A stretch of 64,000 nt of DNA from 20CM-2-55-15 sp963738025 (GTDB taxonomy: Bacteria; Acidobacteriota; Terriglobia; 20CM-2-55-15): NCBI GenBank assembly GCA_963738025.1, contig CAVTWA010000020.1:186001-250000 (forward strand), read 5' to 3'. Shown here one piece after another: positions 42,976-50,599 of the stretch (position 1 is the stretch's first letter; every line of letters begins with the position of its first letter). The notes beneath the pieces were generated by a model. The model was not told the origin of the DNA. It ran no database searches and worked only from the letters and a program-made list of their open reading frames with translations. Made by a program: the position numbers and the translations under genes.

Positions 42976-43608
42976 TTAAACCAATTTGACACGAACCGCA
43001 TAACGAATCAGCTCTGCGGTTGTCTGGGCGCCCAGCTGGCGCATCATGTCGTATTTATGCGATTCTGCGGTGCGCATCGAAATTCCCATTAAAAATGCCG
43101 CCTCTTTCATTGTTTTTCCCTCAGCAAGCAGCTGCAGAACTTCGCGCTGGCGCACGGTGAGCGGTTCGGTGGATATTCGTCCCGGAGCGGCTCTCATCAG
43201 GGATGAAACCAGGTCGCCCGCAAGAAGCGGGGTTATGTAGATCGCACCTCCAGCGACGATTTGAATGGCCTTTACAAGCTCCTCCACATCACAGATTTTG
43301 AGGAGGAATCCAGAACCTCCAGCGCGAAATGCGTCTTCGACGAGCAAAACATCTGCGTGCATGCTGAGGAAAAGAATTTTGGCGGAACAAGGCTCTTTGT
43401 GAAGAATTCGGGTGGCGTCGATCCCATTGAGGGACGGCATCGAGATATCCATGACAATCACGTCCGGCCGCTTCTGCCGGGCCATTCCGATCAGACTGCG
43501 TCCGTCCCGGGCAGTTCCAAGAATATTGAAATGGTTCTGCAGGACACTAACCAGACCATCCAGGAACATCACATGATCGTCTGCCAGTAAAACACCCGTG
43601 CGACTCAC
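42976..43608 (-). CDS. NarL/LuxR-family response regulator
   Basis: GTG 43608 is chosen: GGAGGAG stands 5 bases upstream and the receiver then starts correctly (MSRTGVLLADDHVMFLDGLV). The acidic pair is Asp10/Asp11, the phospho-acceptor Asp54 in VIVMDISMPSLNG, Ser in FLSMHAD and Lys in GFLLKI. The LuxR-type helix-turn-helix is RQREVLQLLAEGKTMKEAAF followed by RTAESHKYDMMRQLG. No histidine kinase adjoins it; the kinase upstream is Hanks-type, so it is an orphan regulator. Confidence 0.92.
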   Translation of the reverse strand: MSRTGVLLADDHVMFLDGLVSVLQNHFNILGTARDGRSLIGMARQKRPDVIVMDISMPSLNGIDATRILHKEPCSAKILFLSMHADVLLVEDAFRAGGSGFLLKICDVEELVKAIQIVAGGAIYITPLLAGDLVSSLMRAAPGRISTEPLTVRQREVLQLLAEGKTMKEAAFLMGISMRTAESHKYDMMRQLGAQTTAELIRYAVRVKLV

Positions 43609-44136
43609 AGTTGCTCCTCCGATCGGTAGCACCAGAATCATCGAGTTGCTATGACTGCAACTACTTTGGTTTTTTCTCGATCGTTTTATATCTTTGCAGA
43701 TATGTCGCACGAAACGAACGTTTTGACGTCATTTTACGTTTACTCGCCCTTTATGATTTGACTAGGGAACTTTGAGACGAACGCACAATGTCAGGTTCGT
43801 CGATCGATAACGGAAAGGGGAGAGAGTTGGCGGCTCTCACGAGGAACGCGAAGGTCGCTGAGAGACTTGAAATCGCCTTCCCGCAGCATATCCATTCCTG
43901 ATTCTGTCTTGTGAAACCGAGCTGACACCGGATCGATGGCGCGCTCGAGATAACCGGTGAATCAGTCTGATTCCAAGCACGTTTTAGCTTGGGCCTCGAC
44001 ACAAATGGAAATCATCTGCAGGCAACCGCCCGTAAAAACTCATCGTTTTCAGCTGTGACAATTTCGTGTCTTATCAGTCCGGCACTTCAGCTGCAACCTC
44101 CCCCACCGGTAGGATTTGCGATAAGGAGGAGACTGA
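43609..44136. other. Intergenic, no gene recognised
   Basis: A 528-base divergent gap between the LuxR-type regulator and the barrel pseudogene. It should hold promoters for both, but I cannot place a convincing -35/-10 pair. The open frame at 43751-44002 (minus) has no ribosome-binding site or family. Confidence 0.45.
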
Positions 44137-44950
44137 ATGACAGCACAATTCTCAGTCCGCTTAACTCTCATTCTGTTTGTGACCGTCGTATTTGCGGCAA
44201 CATTGTCTGCGCAGAGTTCAACAACGTCGACGCAGAGTTCAATGGCCTGCGCCCAAACAAACACACCTTGTCACGACGCCGGCGCCGACTTGCTCGCCGT
44301 CGCCGTGTCCGGCCCCATCAACCGGTGGTGGCATGGGTGGAGAACTCTATGTGAACGCGGGCGGCATCTGGCCAACCCGGGTCGACACCCTGGATAACAA
44401 CAAGATCATCGCCCAAGGCATATACGGCCTGAAGGGCGGCATCTTCTTCGGAGACAGCTTCGAACTGGAAGGCAGCTTCGGGTACCTCAATCACTTCCAA
44501 CTCAGGAACAGCCCGAATCCTTTCGATATCAATACCGATGGCAACTTTGGACAACCGTCCGTTCTGGGCTTTTTGTATGACATGAACTTCGCCTGGAATT
44601 TCGGCAACCGTTCCGTATTCGGTGCCCGGCTGGCCCCGTACGTCGTCTTTGGCGGCGGCGGACTGACAACCGAAGTGCGTCACGGTACGTCGGCGTTCTT
44701 CAGTGGCGGCGGCTTCGCTACCGACGCGGCTGGACTCCTTGTTGCCAACCCGGCTCCGGTCCATGTCATCAGCGATGGAGACACGTTCTTTACTGTTAAC
44801 TATGGTGGCGGACTCAAAGCGATGAATCTGTGGGGACCGGTAGGTTTTCGCGCGGATTTTCGCGGACGCACGATTCCGAACTTTTTCCACTCATCCACAA
44901 CCTGGCCTGAACTTACAGGCGGCGTGCTGTTCAGCTTCGGAGCACGCTAA
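44137..44950 (+). pseudogene. Outer-membrane beta-barrel protein, frameshifted after signal peptide
   Basis: AAGGAGGAG leads into ATG 44137 and a clean signal peptide (MTAQFSVRLTLILFVTVVFA). That frame ends at 44397. From about 44230 the next frame carries the real mature protein: a Pro-rich linker (TPAPTCSPSPCPAPSTGG) then barrel strands GELYVNAGGIWPTRVDTLDN, GIYGLKGGIFFGDSFELEGS and a closing LTGGVLFSFGAR. A one-base difference between about 44200 and 44260 would restore a 270-residue porin-like protein. Sequencing error, recent mutation or phase variation are all possible; no homopolymer longer than four marks the spot. Confidence 0.72.
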
Positions 44951-45032
44951 AACGGTTCAACGGCAAGGAAAGCCTGTGCAACTCAGCCATGGTCTACTTC
45001 TTTGCAACAGGTTGTACCCCCGTTTTTCTGTG

Positions 45033-45096
45033 CGAATAGTCGAGGACTTCAGTCTGCATTGTTTCGCCACTGCAGATTAGAGTTCTCGACTATTCG
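45033..45096. terminator. Long hairpin downstream of the barrel gene
   Basis: CGAATAGTCGAG (45033-45044) faces CTCGACTATTCG (45085-45096), with a second paired block inside (AGTCTGCA facing TGCAGATT). It lies 83 bases after the barrel stop and upstream of pepF. A terminator or transcript-end role is inferred; no clear T-tract follows. Confidence 0.6.
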
Positions 45097-45143
45097 TTTA
45101 TCCTGCCTCACACTTTTCTTAACTTCCTTCCAGCCTGTATCGA

Positions 45144-45176
45144 TCAGCCACGGATTGAACGGATTTAACGGATTGG
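45144..45176. repeat. Half-copy of the ACGGATTNA palindrome (copy 7)
   Basis: TCAGCCACGGATTGAACGGA followed by TTTAACGGATTGG: one arm only, three modules. The mirrored arm is absent. It lies 15 bases upstream of the pepF start. Confidence 0.85.
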
Positions 45177-45190
45177 GCACAATAGGGGCC

Positions 45191-47074
45191 ATGACAATTA
45201 CCGGAGTTCGCGTGGTTGCTTTGGCCATTCTCGGCATCGCGGGCATAATCATTACCAGCACCGGGCAGGAGCGGGACCGATCGAAAATGCCGGATAAATA
45301 CAAATGGAACCTGGCGGACATCTATCCGTCTGAGACAGCGTGGCGTGAGGCGCGAGACAAATTCAAGGACGAATCCGCGCAAATCGCGCAATACAAAGGC
45401 AAACTCATGTCATCTGCCGCCACTCTGGCGGCCGCGCTGGAAAAGCAATCGGCGCTCGACAAAGAACTCACGCGGATCTATTCCTACGCGAGTCTTCTGG
45501 CCGACCAGGACACACGCGATTCCGACCATCAGGGCATGCGCCAGCAGATGGGCCAGATCGCAGCGAGTTTCAGTGCGCAATCGGCGTACATGGAACCCGA
45601 AATCCTGAAAGCCGATATTAAAACGATTGATCGCTATATCGCCTCGGAGCCGCGGCTGGCCGTTTACCGGTTCTATCTCGACGACGTGATCCGCCGCGCC
45701 TCCCATACGCTGACGGACTCCGAGGAAAAGCTGCTGGCGGATCTCGGCCCGCTGGAGGGCTCGCCGTCGAGCACCTACAACATCCTCTCCAATGCGGATC
45801 TTCCCTATCCCTCCGTCACGCTGAGCGACGGGCGTTCCGTCAGAGTCGACCAGGCGGCCTACACGGACCTGCGCGCCCTTCCGAATCGGAGCGATCGGGA
45901 GACGGTCATGTCGGCATTTCTCAAGGCGCTGGGCGCCTTCAGCCGTACTTATGGAACGACGATGAACGGAGAAGTCCAGAAAGTGCTGCTCAATGCAAAG
46001 GCGCGAAAATTCTCCAGCGATCTCGAATTGTCATTGAATGCGGCCAACATCCCGGCATCGGTCTACATGCGATTGATCGAGGGCATGAACAAGAACCTGC
46101 CGTCCTTCCATCGCTATCTGAAGCTACGCAAGCGAATGATGGGGCTGGATCAATTGCACTACTACGATCTTTACGCGCCACTCGTTGCCTCCGTGAATCT
46201 CAAATACACACCTGAAGAGGCCGAAAACCATGTACTCGCCGCCGTGGCTCCGCTGGGTTCCGAGTATCAGGCGACGATCCGGCGCGCTTTCACTGAGCGC
46301 TGGATCGACTGGCTTCCCAGCGAAGGTAAACGAGCGGGTGGTTATTCCAGCGGCGGGATCTACGATGTTCATCCTTTCATGCTCATCAACTACAACGGGC
46401 AGTACGCCGATCTCAGCACGCTGGCGCATGAACTGGGACATACGATGCAGAGCTTTTACTCCAATAAAACTCAGCCTTACCCGCTTGCCGGCTACCCCAT
46501 TTTTGTTGCCGAGGTCGCATCTACTTTCAACGAGTCGCTGCTTATCGATTACATGTTGAAGAACATCAAAGATGACGACACGCGGCTGTCTCTACTTGGC
46601 AGTTATCTGGAGAACATCAAGGGTACTGTCTTCCGGCAGACGCAGTTTGCCGAGTTCGAACTGCGCATGCACGAAATGGCCGAAAAAGGCGAGCCGATCA
46701 CCGGCGACGCGCTGGCAAAGCTTTACATGGAAATCACCAAACGATACTACGGCCACGATCAGGGCATCTGTATCGTTGACGACTATGTGGCGCATGAATG
46801 GAGCTACATTCCGCACTTCTACCGTGACTTTTACGTCTTTCAATACGCCACGTCATTCACGGCCTCAGCAGCCCTTGCCGAAAAGGTTAAAACCGGCGAT
46901 CCGGAAGCCAAGCGCCACTACCTCGCATTTTTGTCCGCCGGGGGCTCGAAATACCCCATCGATCTGCTCAAAGATGCCGGCGTCGATATGACGACTGACG
47001 AGCCTCTGAACCTGACGATCAAGGAAATGAATCGTGTCATGGATGAAATCGAATCGATCCTGGCGAAGCGATGA
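45191..47074 (+). CDS. pepF: Oligoendopeptidase F with an export signal
   Basis: ATG 45191, with AGGGG before it, gives a 627-residue M3 metallopeptidase. The N-terminus MTITGVRVVALAILGIAGII is a signal peptide or anchor, unlike the cytoplasmic PepF of lactic bacteria; KYKWNLADIYPSETAWREAR is the family's usual start. The zinc motif is LAHELGHTMQSFY, with the downstream Glu in VAEVASTFNESLL and the substrate-binding H-x-x-x-H-Y-region in FYRDFYVFQYATSF. It cleaves oligopeptides, here probably in the periplasm. A half-copy of the dispersed palindrome lies just upstream. Confidence 0.9.
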   Translation: MTITGVRVVALAILGIAGIIITSTGQERDRSKMPDKYKWNLADIYPSETAWREARDKFKDESAQIAQYKGKLMSSAATLAAALEKQSALDKELTRIYSYASLLADQDTRDSDHQGMRQQMGQIAASFSAQSAYMEPEILKADIKTIDRYIASEPRLAVYRFYLDDVIRRASHTLTDSEEKLLADLGPLEGSPSSTYNILSNADLPYPSVTLSDGRSVRVDQAAYTDLRALPNRSDRETVMSAFLKALGAFSRTYGTTMNGEVQKVLLNAKARKFSSDLELSLNAANIPASVYMRLIEGMNKNLPSFHRYLKLRKRMMGLDQLHYYDLYAPLVASVNLKYTPEEAENHVLAAVAPLGSEYQATIRRAFTERWIDWLPSEGKRAGGYSSGGIYDVHPFMLINYNGQYADLSTLAHELGHTMQSFYSNKTQPYPLAGYPIFVAEVASTFNESLLIDYMLKNIKDDDTRLSLLGSYLENIKGTVFRQTQFAEFELRMHEMAEKGEPITGDALAKLYMEITKRYYGHDQGICIVDDYVAHEWSYIPHFYRDFYVFQYATSFTASAALAEKVKTGDPEAKRHYLAFLSAGGSKYPIDLLKDAGVDMTTDEPLNLTIKEMNRVMDEIESILAKR

Positions 47075-47197
47075 TCGCGCGCCGCAGCGCGGCCTATGGC
47101 CGCGCCTGTCCAGAAAGAATCGACGGAAAGCCGCAAATGCCGAGTAAATTGGATCGGAGACGCTGTAAACCTGGTTGGCTATGACCTGGTGGCCCAG

Positions 47198-47536
47198 TCC
47201 CCGCCTAAGTTAGGCGGGGTGCCTTCGCGCAGCGAAGGCACGGCGGTCTGTTCAAAGAAGGTGTGAATGAATTGATTTGAGTAATATCCCCCATTTGGGG
47301 GATGGACGCTTGCGGGTTTCCGAAATGCGTTTATGGGGCATCTAGGCCCTATTTTTTCGCCATTTTTCAAAATCAATTCACACGCTTCAGCGCGCGCAGC
47401 CTACCTATGGATTTCCGCGCAGCGCTCCTTATTAATTCGGTCCGCTTCGCGGAAATTCATAAGGAGCCGCTTCGCGGAATTTTGAACAGACCGCCCCGGC
47501 CTCGCTTCGCGAGGGCATCCCCGCCTAACTAGCGGG
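47198..47536. repeat. Nested palindromic intergenic block
   Basis: Outer arms: CCCCGCCTAAGTTAGGCGGG, then GCCTTCGCGCAGCGAAGGC and GGCGGTCTGTTCAAA at the left (47199-47255), complemented on the right by GAACAGACCGCC, GGCCTCGCTTCGCGAGG and CCCCGCCTAACTAGCGGG (47484-47536). An inner pair, GTGTGAATGAATTGATTT and AAATCAATTCACAC, lies inside that, and smaller GC hairpins (CCGCTTCGCGG) inside again. No gene is supported in this stretch. Confidence 0.85.
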
Positions 47537-47554
47537 ACTACGAACACACCTTCA

Positions 47555-47599
47555 CGCTGCATCTGTCTCTATCTTGGACAGCTGAAGCCATAGACCGCG
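47555..47599. repeat. Left inverted repeat flanking the octahaem cytochrome gene
   Basis: It carries GTCTCTATCTTGGACAGCT (47565-47583), the exact complement of 48927-48945, inside a 45-base arm that matches its partner at about 36 positions. It ends 50 bases before the cytochrome start. Confidence 0.9.
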
Positions 47600-47648
47600 A
47601 CTGCGATCTGGCTGCGGCGCGGGGTTGTATCACAGGCAGGCGGCCATT

Positions 47649-48902
47649 ATGATACTTCTCGACATGAAAAGAATTCTCGCCGTCTTTGTTGTAGTTGCCG
47701 CACTCCTGGGCATCACACACAACCTTCATTCTCAAGCGGCGCCGGCGCGCGCAGCGCAGGCTGCGGCCGGCGCGCGCACGTATGTGGGGTCGGCGACCTG
47801 CGGCGATTGTCACGTTGCGGTCTACGAACGATGGGCAAAAACGAGAATGGCGAACGTCGTCACCGACCCGCACGTCCGGCCGCAAGTCGTCATTCCCGAT
47901 TTCTCCAAGGCCGATCCTTTGCTGACTTTCAAACTGGACGATGTGGCACTGGTCTACGGGACAAAATGGAAACAGCGTTATTTCAAAAAGGTCGGCAACG
48001 ACTATTTTCCACTTCCCGCGCAATGGGACATCAATCATAAGTTATGGCGCGCCTATTTCGTCCAGCCGAACACGGATTGGTGGGTGCCCTTTTATCCGGC
48101 CGACAATAATAAACGTCCGACCGGACCTCTCTGCGATGGATGTCACTCCGTCAATTACGACATCAAGGCGAAAACCGTAACCGAGTGGAACGTCGGATGT
48201 GAGCGATGTCACGGGCCGGGCAGCGAGCATGCGGCCAATCCGACGCGCGTGAACATCGTCAACCCAGCGAAACTGGACTTCGTCGCCGCCAATGACACCT
48301 GTATCCAATGTCATTCTCAAGGCCAGCCATTGAAGAATCCGATGGAAGGCCAATACTACGACTGGCCCGTCGGGTTCCAGCAGGGACTCCGTTTGCAGGA
48401 TTTCTGGCGGCTTGAAGAACACAAACTGGGTGAGACAAACTTCATGCATTTCGCCGACGGAACCGCACACAAAAATCGTATGCAGGGCAACGACTTCGTT
48501 CAGAGCCTCATGTACCGCCGCGGCGTCACCTGCTTCAGCTGTCACGATATTCACGGAACCGGTAACAATGCCGATCTGATCAAACCGGCCAGCCAGCTTT
48601 GCCTGAGCTGCCACGGGCCGTCGTCTCCGAATGGTCCGCACGCCGCAACGATCGAAGCCCACACCCACCATCTCGCCGGCAGCACCGGCAGCGATTGCGT
48701 GTCATGCCACATGCCGAAGATCGAGCAGACGATCGCAGACATCAATGTCCGGAGCCATACGTTCAATTTCATTACGCCGGAAATGACAGACCAGTACAAG
48801 ATTCCTAACTCGTGCAACACCTGCCATACGGATAAAACGACCGACTGGGCACGCCAGGCGATGAAGGATTGGACGAACGTCTCGCCCTGGCGCGTGAATT
48901 AG
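47649..48902 (+). CDS. Exported octahaem cytochrome c
   Basis: ATG 47649 (MILLDMKRILAVFVVVAALL) or ATG 47664 (MKRIL) starts a signal peptide; I keep the first, weakly. The 417-residue product has eight haem motifs: CGDCH, CDGCH, CERCH, CIQCH, CFSCH, CLSCH, CVSCH and CNTCH. The spacing and blocks such as WNVGCERCHGPGSEH and GVTCFSCHDIHGT are those of the cytochrome c554/doxX-type multihaem proteins of soil bacteria, often electron carriers for nitrogen or unknown substrates. No partner oxidoreductase adjoins it. The gene is enclosed by a 44-45-bp inverted repeat. Confidence 0.9.
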   Translation: MILLDMKRILAVFVVVAALLGITHNLHSQAAPARAAQAAAGARTYVGSATCGDCHVAVYERWAKTRMANVVTDPHVRPQVVIPDFSKADPLLTFKLDDVALVYGTKWKQRYFKKVGNDYFPLPAQWDINHKLWRAYFVQPNTDWWVPFYPADNNKRPTGPLCDGCHSVNYDIKAKTVTEWNVGCERCHGPGSEHAANPTRVNIVNPAKLDFVAANDTCIQCHSQGQPLKNPMEGQYYDWPVGFQQGLRLQDFWRLEEHKLGETNFMHFADGTAHKNRMQGNDFVQSLMYRRGVTCFSCHDIHGTGNNADLIKPASQLCLSCHGPSSPNGPHAATIEAHTHHLAGSTGSDCVSCHMPKIEQTIADINVRSHTFNFITPEMTDQYKIPNSCNTCHTDKTTDWARQAMKDWTNVSPWRVN

Positions 48903-48911
48903 TGGAAGGGG

Positions 48912-48955
48912 GCGGTCTATGACCACAGCTGTCCAAGATAGAGACGCATGCAGCG
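48912..48955. repeat. Right inverted repeat flanking the octahaem cytochrome gene
   Basis: GCGGTCTATGACC, then AGCTGTCCAAGATAGAGAC and TGCAGCG, complementing 47555-47599. It starts 10 bases after the cytochrome stop, so it could also serve as part of a transcript end. Confidence 0.9.
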
Positions 48956-48971
48956 GTGCGGGTGTCTCGTA

Positions 48972-48995
48972 GTCCCCGCCTAAGTCAGGCGGGGA
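48972..48995. repeat. CCCCGCCT-stem hairpin, short form
   Basis: GTCCCCGCCTAAGTCAGGCG followed by GGGAC: a 10-bp stem of the CCCCGCCT/AGGCGGGG family. It lies between the cytochrome gene and the convergent argG stop (49056). Confidence 0.9.
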
Positions 48996-49055
48996 CTGGT
49001 CCATCAGCGTTACAGCCAAACCAGGTTTACATCGCAACCGCTATTATTTAACGGG

Positions 49056-50396
49056 TTATTCGTCGTCGGAGGCGCCGGGCAGTCGCGGCAACCCGGAACT
49101 GGCGGAGGGCGCCAGCAGGCCGGTCTTCGCATAGGTGATCAGCTTTTCGCGGGTGTCCACAATATCGAGGTTGCGCATCGTAAGCTGCCCGATGCGATCC
49201 TGCGGAGTGAAAAAAGCCTCGCCTTTCTCCATCGTCAGGCGTTCCGGCTTATAAGTCAGATTCGGACTCGTGGTATCGAGAATCGAGTAATCGTTGCCGC
49301 GGCGAAGCTCAAGCGTCACTTCGCCGGTGATTGCCCGGGCGACCCAGCGTTGCGCGGTCTCCCGCAGCATCAGTGCCTGCGAGTCGAACCATCGGCCTTG
49401 ATACAACAGACGGCCGAGGCGGCGGCCGTCATTGCGATACTGTTCGATCGTATCCTCATTGTGGATTCCAGTGACGAGGCGTTCGTAGCCGATGTGTAAG
49501 AGCGCCATCCCCGGGGCTTCATAAATCCCCCGGCTCTTGGCTTCAATGATGCGATTTTCGATCTGATCGCTCATGCCGAGGCCATGACGGCCCCCGATGC
49601 TGTTCGCTTCTGAAAACAGGGCAACCTCGTCATCGAAGGTCTTTCCGTTCAGTGCAACGGGGCGTCCCTCCTCAAAATGAACGCTGACCACCTCCGGTTT
49701 GACAACGACGGCATCCCGCCAGAATGCGACGCCCATAATCGGCTCGACAATTTTGATCCCGTTGTTGAGGAACTCGAGATCCTTCGCCTCGTGTGTTGCT
49801 CCCAGAATATTGGAATCCGTCGAGTAGGCTTTCTCGACGCTCATCTTGTAGCCAAAGCCGGCGCGATTGAGATACTCGGACATCTCCGTGCGTCCGCCGA
49901 GTTCGTCGATGAATCTCTGATCCAGCCACGGTTTGTAAATGCGGAGATTCGGATTGGCGAGCAGACCGTAGCGGTAGAAACGTTCGATATCGTTGCCTTT
50001 AAAAGTACTGCCGTCGCCCCAGATGTGAACATCATCGTCTTTCATCGCGACGACGAGCATGGTACCGGTCACCGCACGACCCAGCGGCGTGGTATTGAAA
50101 TAGGCAACGCCGGCGGTGGTGATGTGGAATGCACCGGACTGGATGGCAGCAATGCCCTCGGCAACAAGCTGCTTCCGGCAATCGATCAGGCGCGCGTGTT
50201 CTGCGCCGTACTCGAGAGCCTTCTTTGGAATCGCGTCATAATCGGCTTCGTCCGGCTGGCCGAGATTGGCGGTATAAGCATATGGAATCGCACCATTCGC
50301 ACGCATCCAATGCAGAGCGGCACTGGTGTCGAGACCGCCGGAAAAGGCGATGCCGACCTTGTCGCCGACAGGGAGATGTTGAAGAATAGCCGTCAT
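49056..50396 (-). CDS. argG: Argininosuccinate synthase
   Basis: This 446-residue protein is the longer, Escherichia coli-type ArgG, which joins citrulline and aspartate at the expense of ATP in arginine synthesis. The ATP-binding PP-loop is VGIAFSGGLDTSAALHWMRA; YAYTANLGQPDEADYDAIPK, TTPLGRAVTGTMLVVAMK and HIWGDGSTFKGNDIERFYRY follow. No other arg gene adjoins it. A 50-residue membrane peptide gene abuts its start with no gap, so the two are probably co-transcribed. Confidence 0.96.
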   Translation of the reverse strand: MTAILQHLPVGDKVGIAFSGGLDTSAALHWMRANGAIPYAYTANLGQPDEADYDAIPKKALEYGAEHARLIDCRKQLVAEGIAAIQSGAFHITTAGVAYFNTTPLGRAVTGTMLVVAMKDDDVHIWGDGSTFKGNDIERFYRYGLLANPNLRIYKPWLDQRFIDELGGRTEMSEYLNRAGFGYKMSVEKAYSTDSNILGATHEAKDLEFLNNGIKIVEPIMGVAFWRDAVVVKPEVVSVHFEEGRPVALNGKTFDDEVALFSEANSIGGRHGLGMSDQIENRIIEAKSRGIYEAPGMALLHIGYERLVTGIHNEDTIEQYRNDGRRLGRLLYQGRWFDSQALMLRETAQRWVARAITGEVTLELRRGNDYSILDTTSPNLTYKPERLTMEKGEAFFTPQDRIGQLTMRNLDIVDTREKLITYAKTGLLAPSASSGLPRLPGASDDE

Positions 50397-50549
50397 CTAA
50401 TGATGATGGTGGGGATCCGGCTCGGGCGCGGTGTTTCCCACGATGTCGGCAGGCGACAAGGGGGCCAACTGTGCTTCTGTAGGTTTGAGCATCGCTCCCA
50501 CAATGATGCCCACAATAAGTACGATCAAACCAATTGCAGCTTCTTGCAT
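50397..50549 (-). CDS. Small membrane peptide with a C-terminal His run (50 aa)
   Basis: ATG 50549 gives MQEAAIGLIVLIVGIIVGAM, one membrane helix, then a polar tail LKPTEAQLAPLSPADIVGNT ending P-D-P-H-H-H-H. The stop TAG is immediately followed by the argG ATG. A one-helix peptide with a polar C-terminus is a typical small-protein layout; four His could bind metal. No family is recognised and the ribosome-binding site is poor, so translation is likely but not certain. Confidence 0.5.
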   Translation of the reverse strand: MQEAAIGLIVLIVGIIVGAMLKPTEAQLAPLSPADIVGNTAPEPDPHHHH

Positions 50550-50566
50550 GTTTGAATTATAAGGAA

Positions 50567-50584
50567 CGCGGGCTAAAGCCCGCG
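50567..50584. repeat. Short palindrome CGCGGGCTAAAGCCCGCG
   Basis: A perfect 7-bp stem with a four-base centre lies in the 50-base divergent gap before the PQQ-propeller gene. A related palindrome lies inside a coding region at 61782-61801. Confidence 0.85.
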
Positions 50585-50599
50585 ACCACATTTGTAAAT

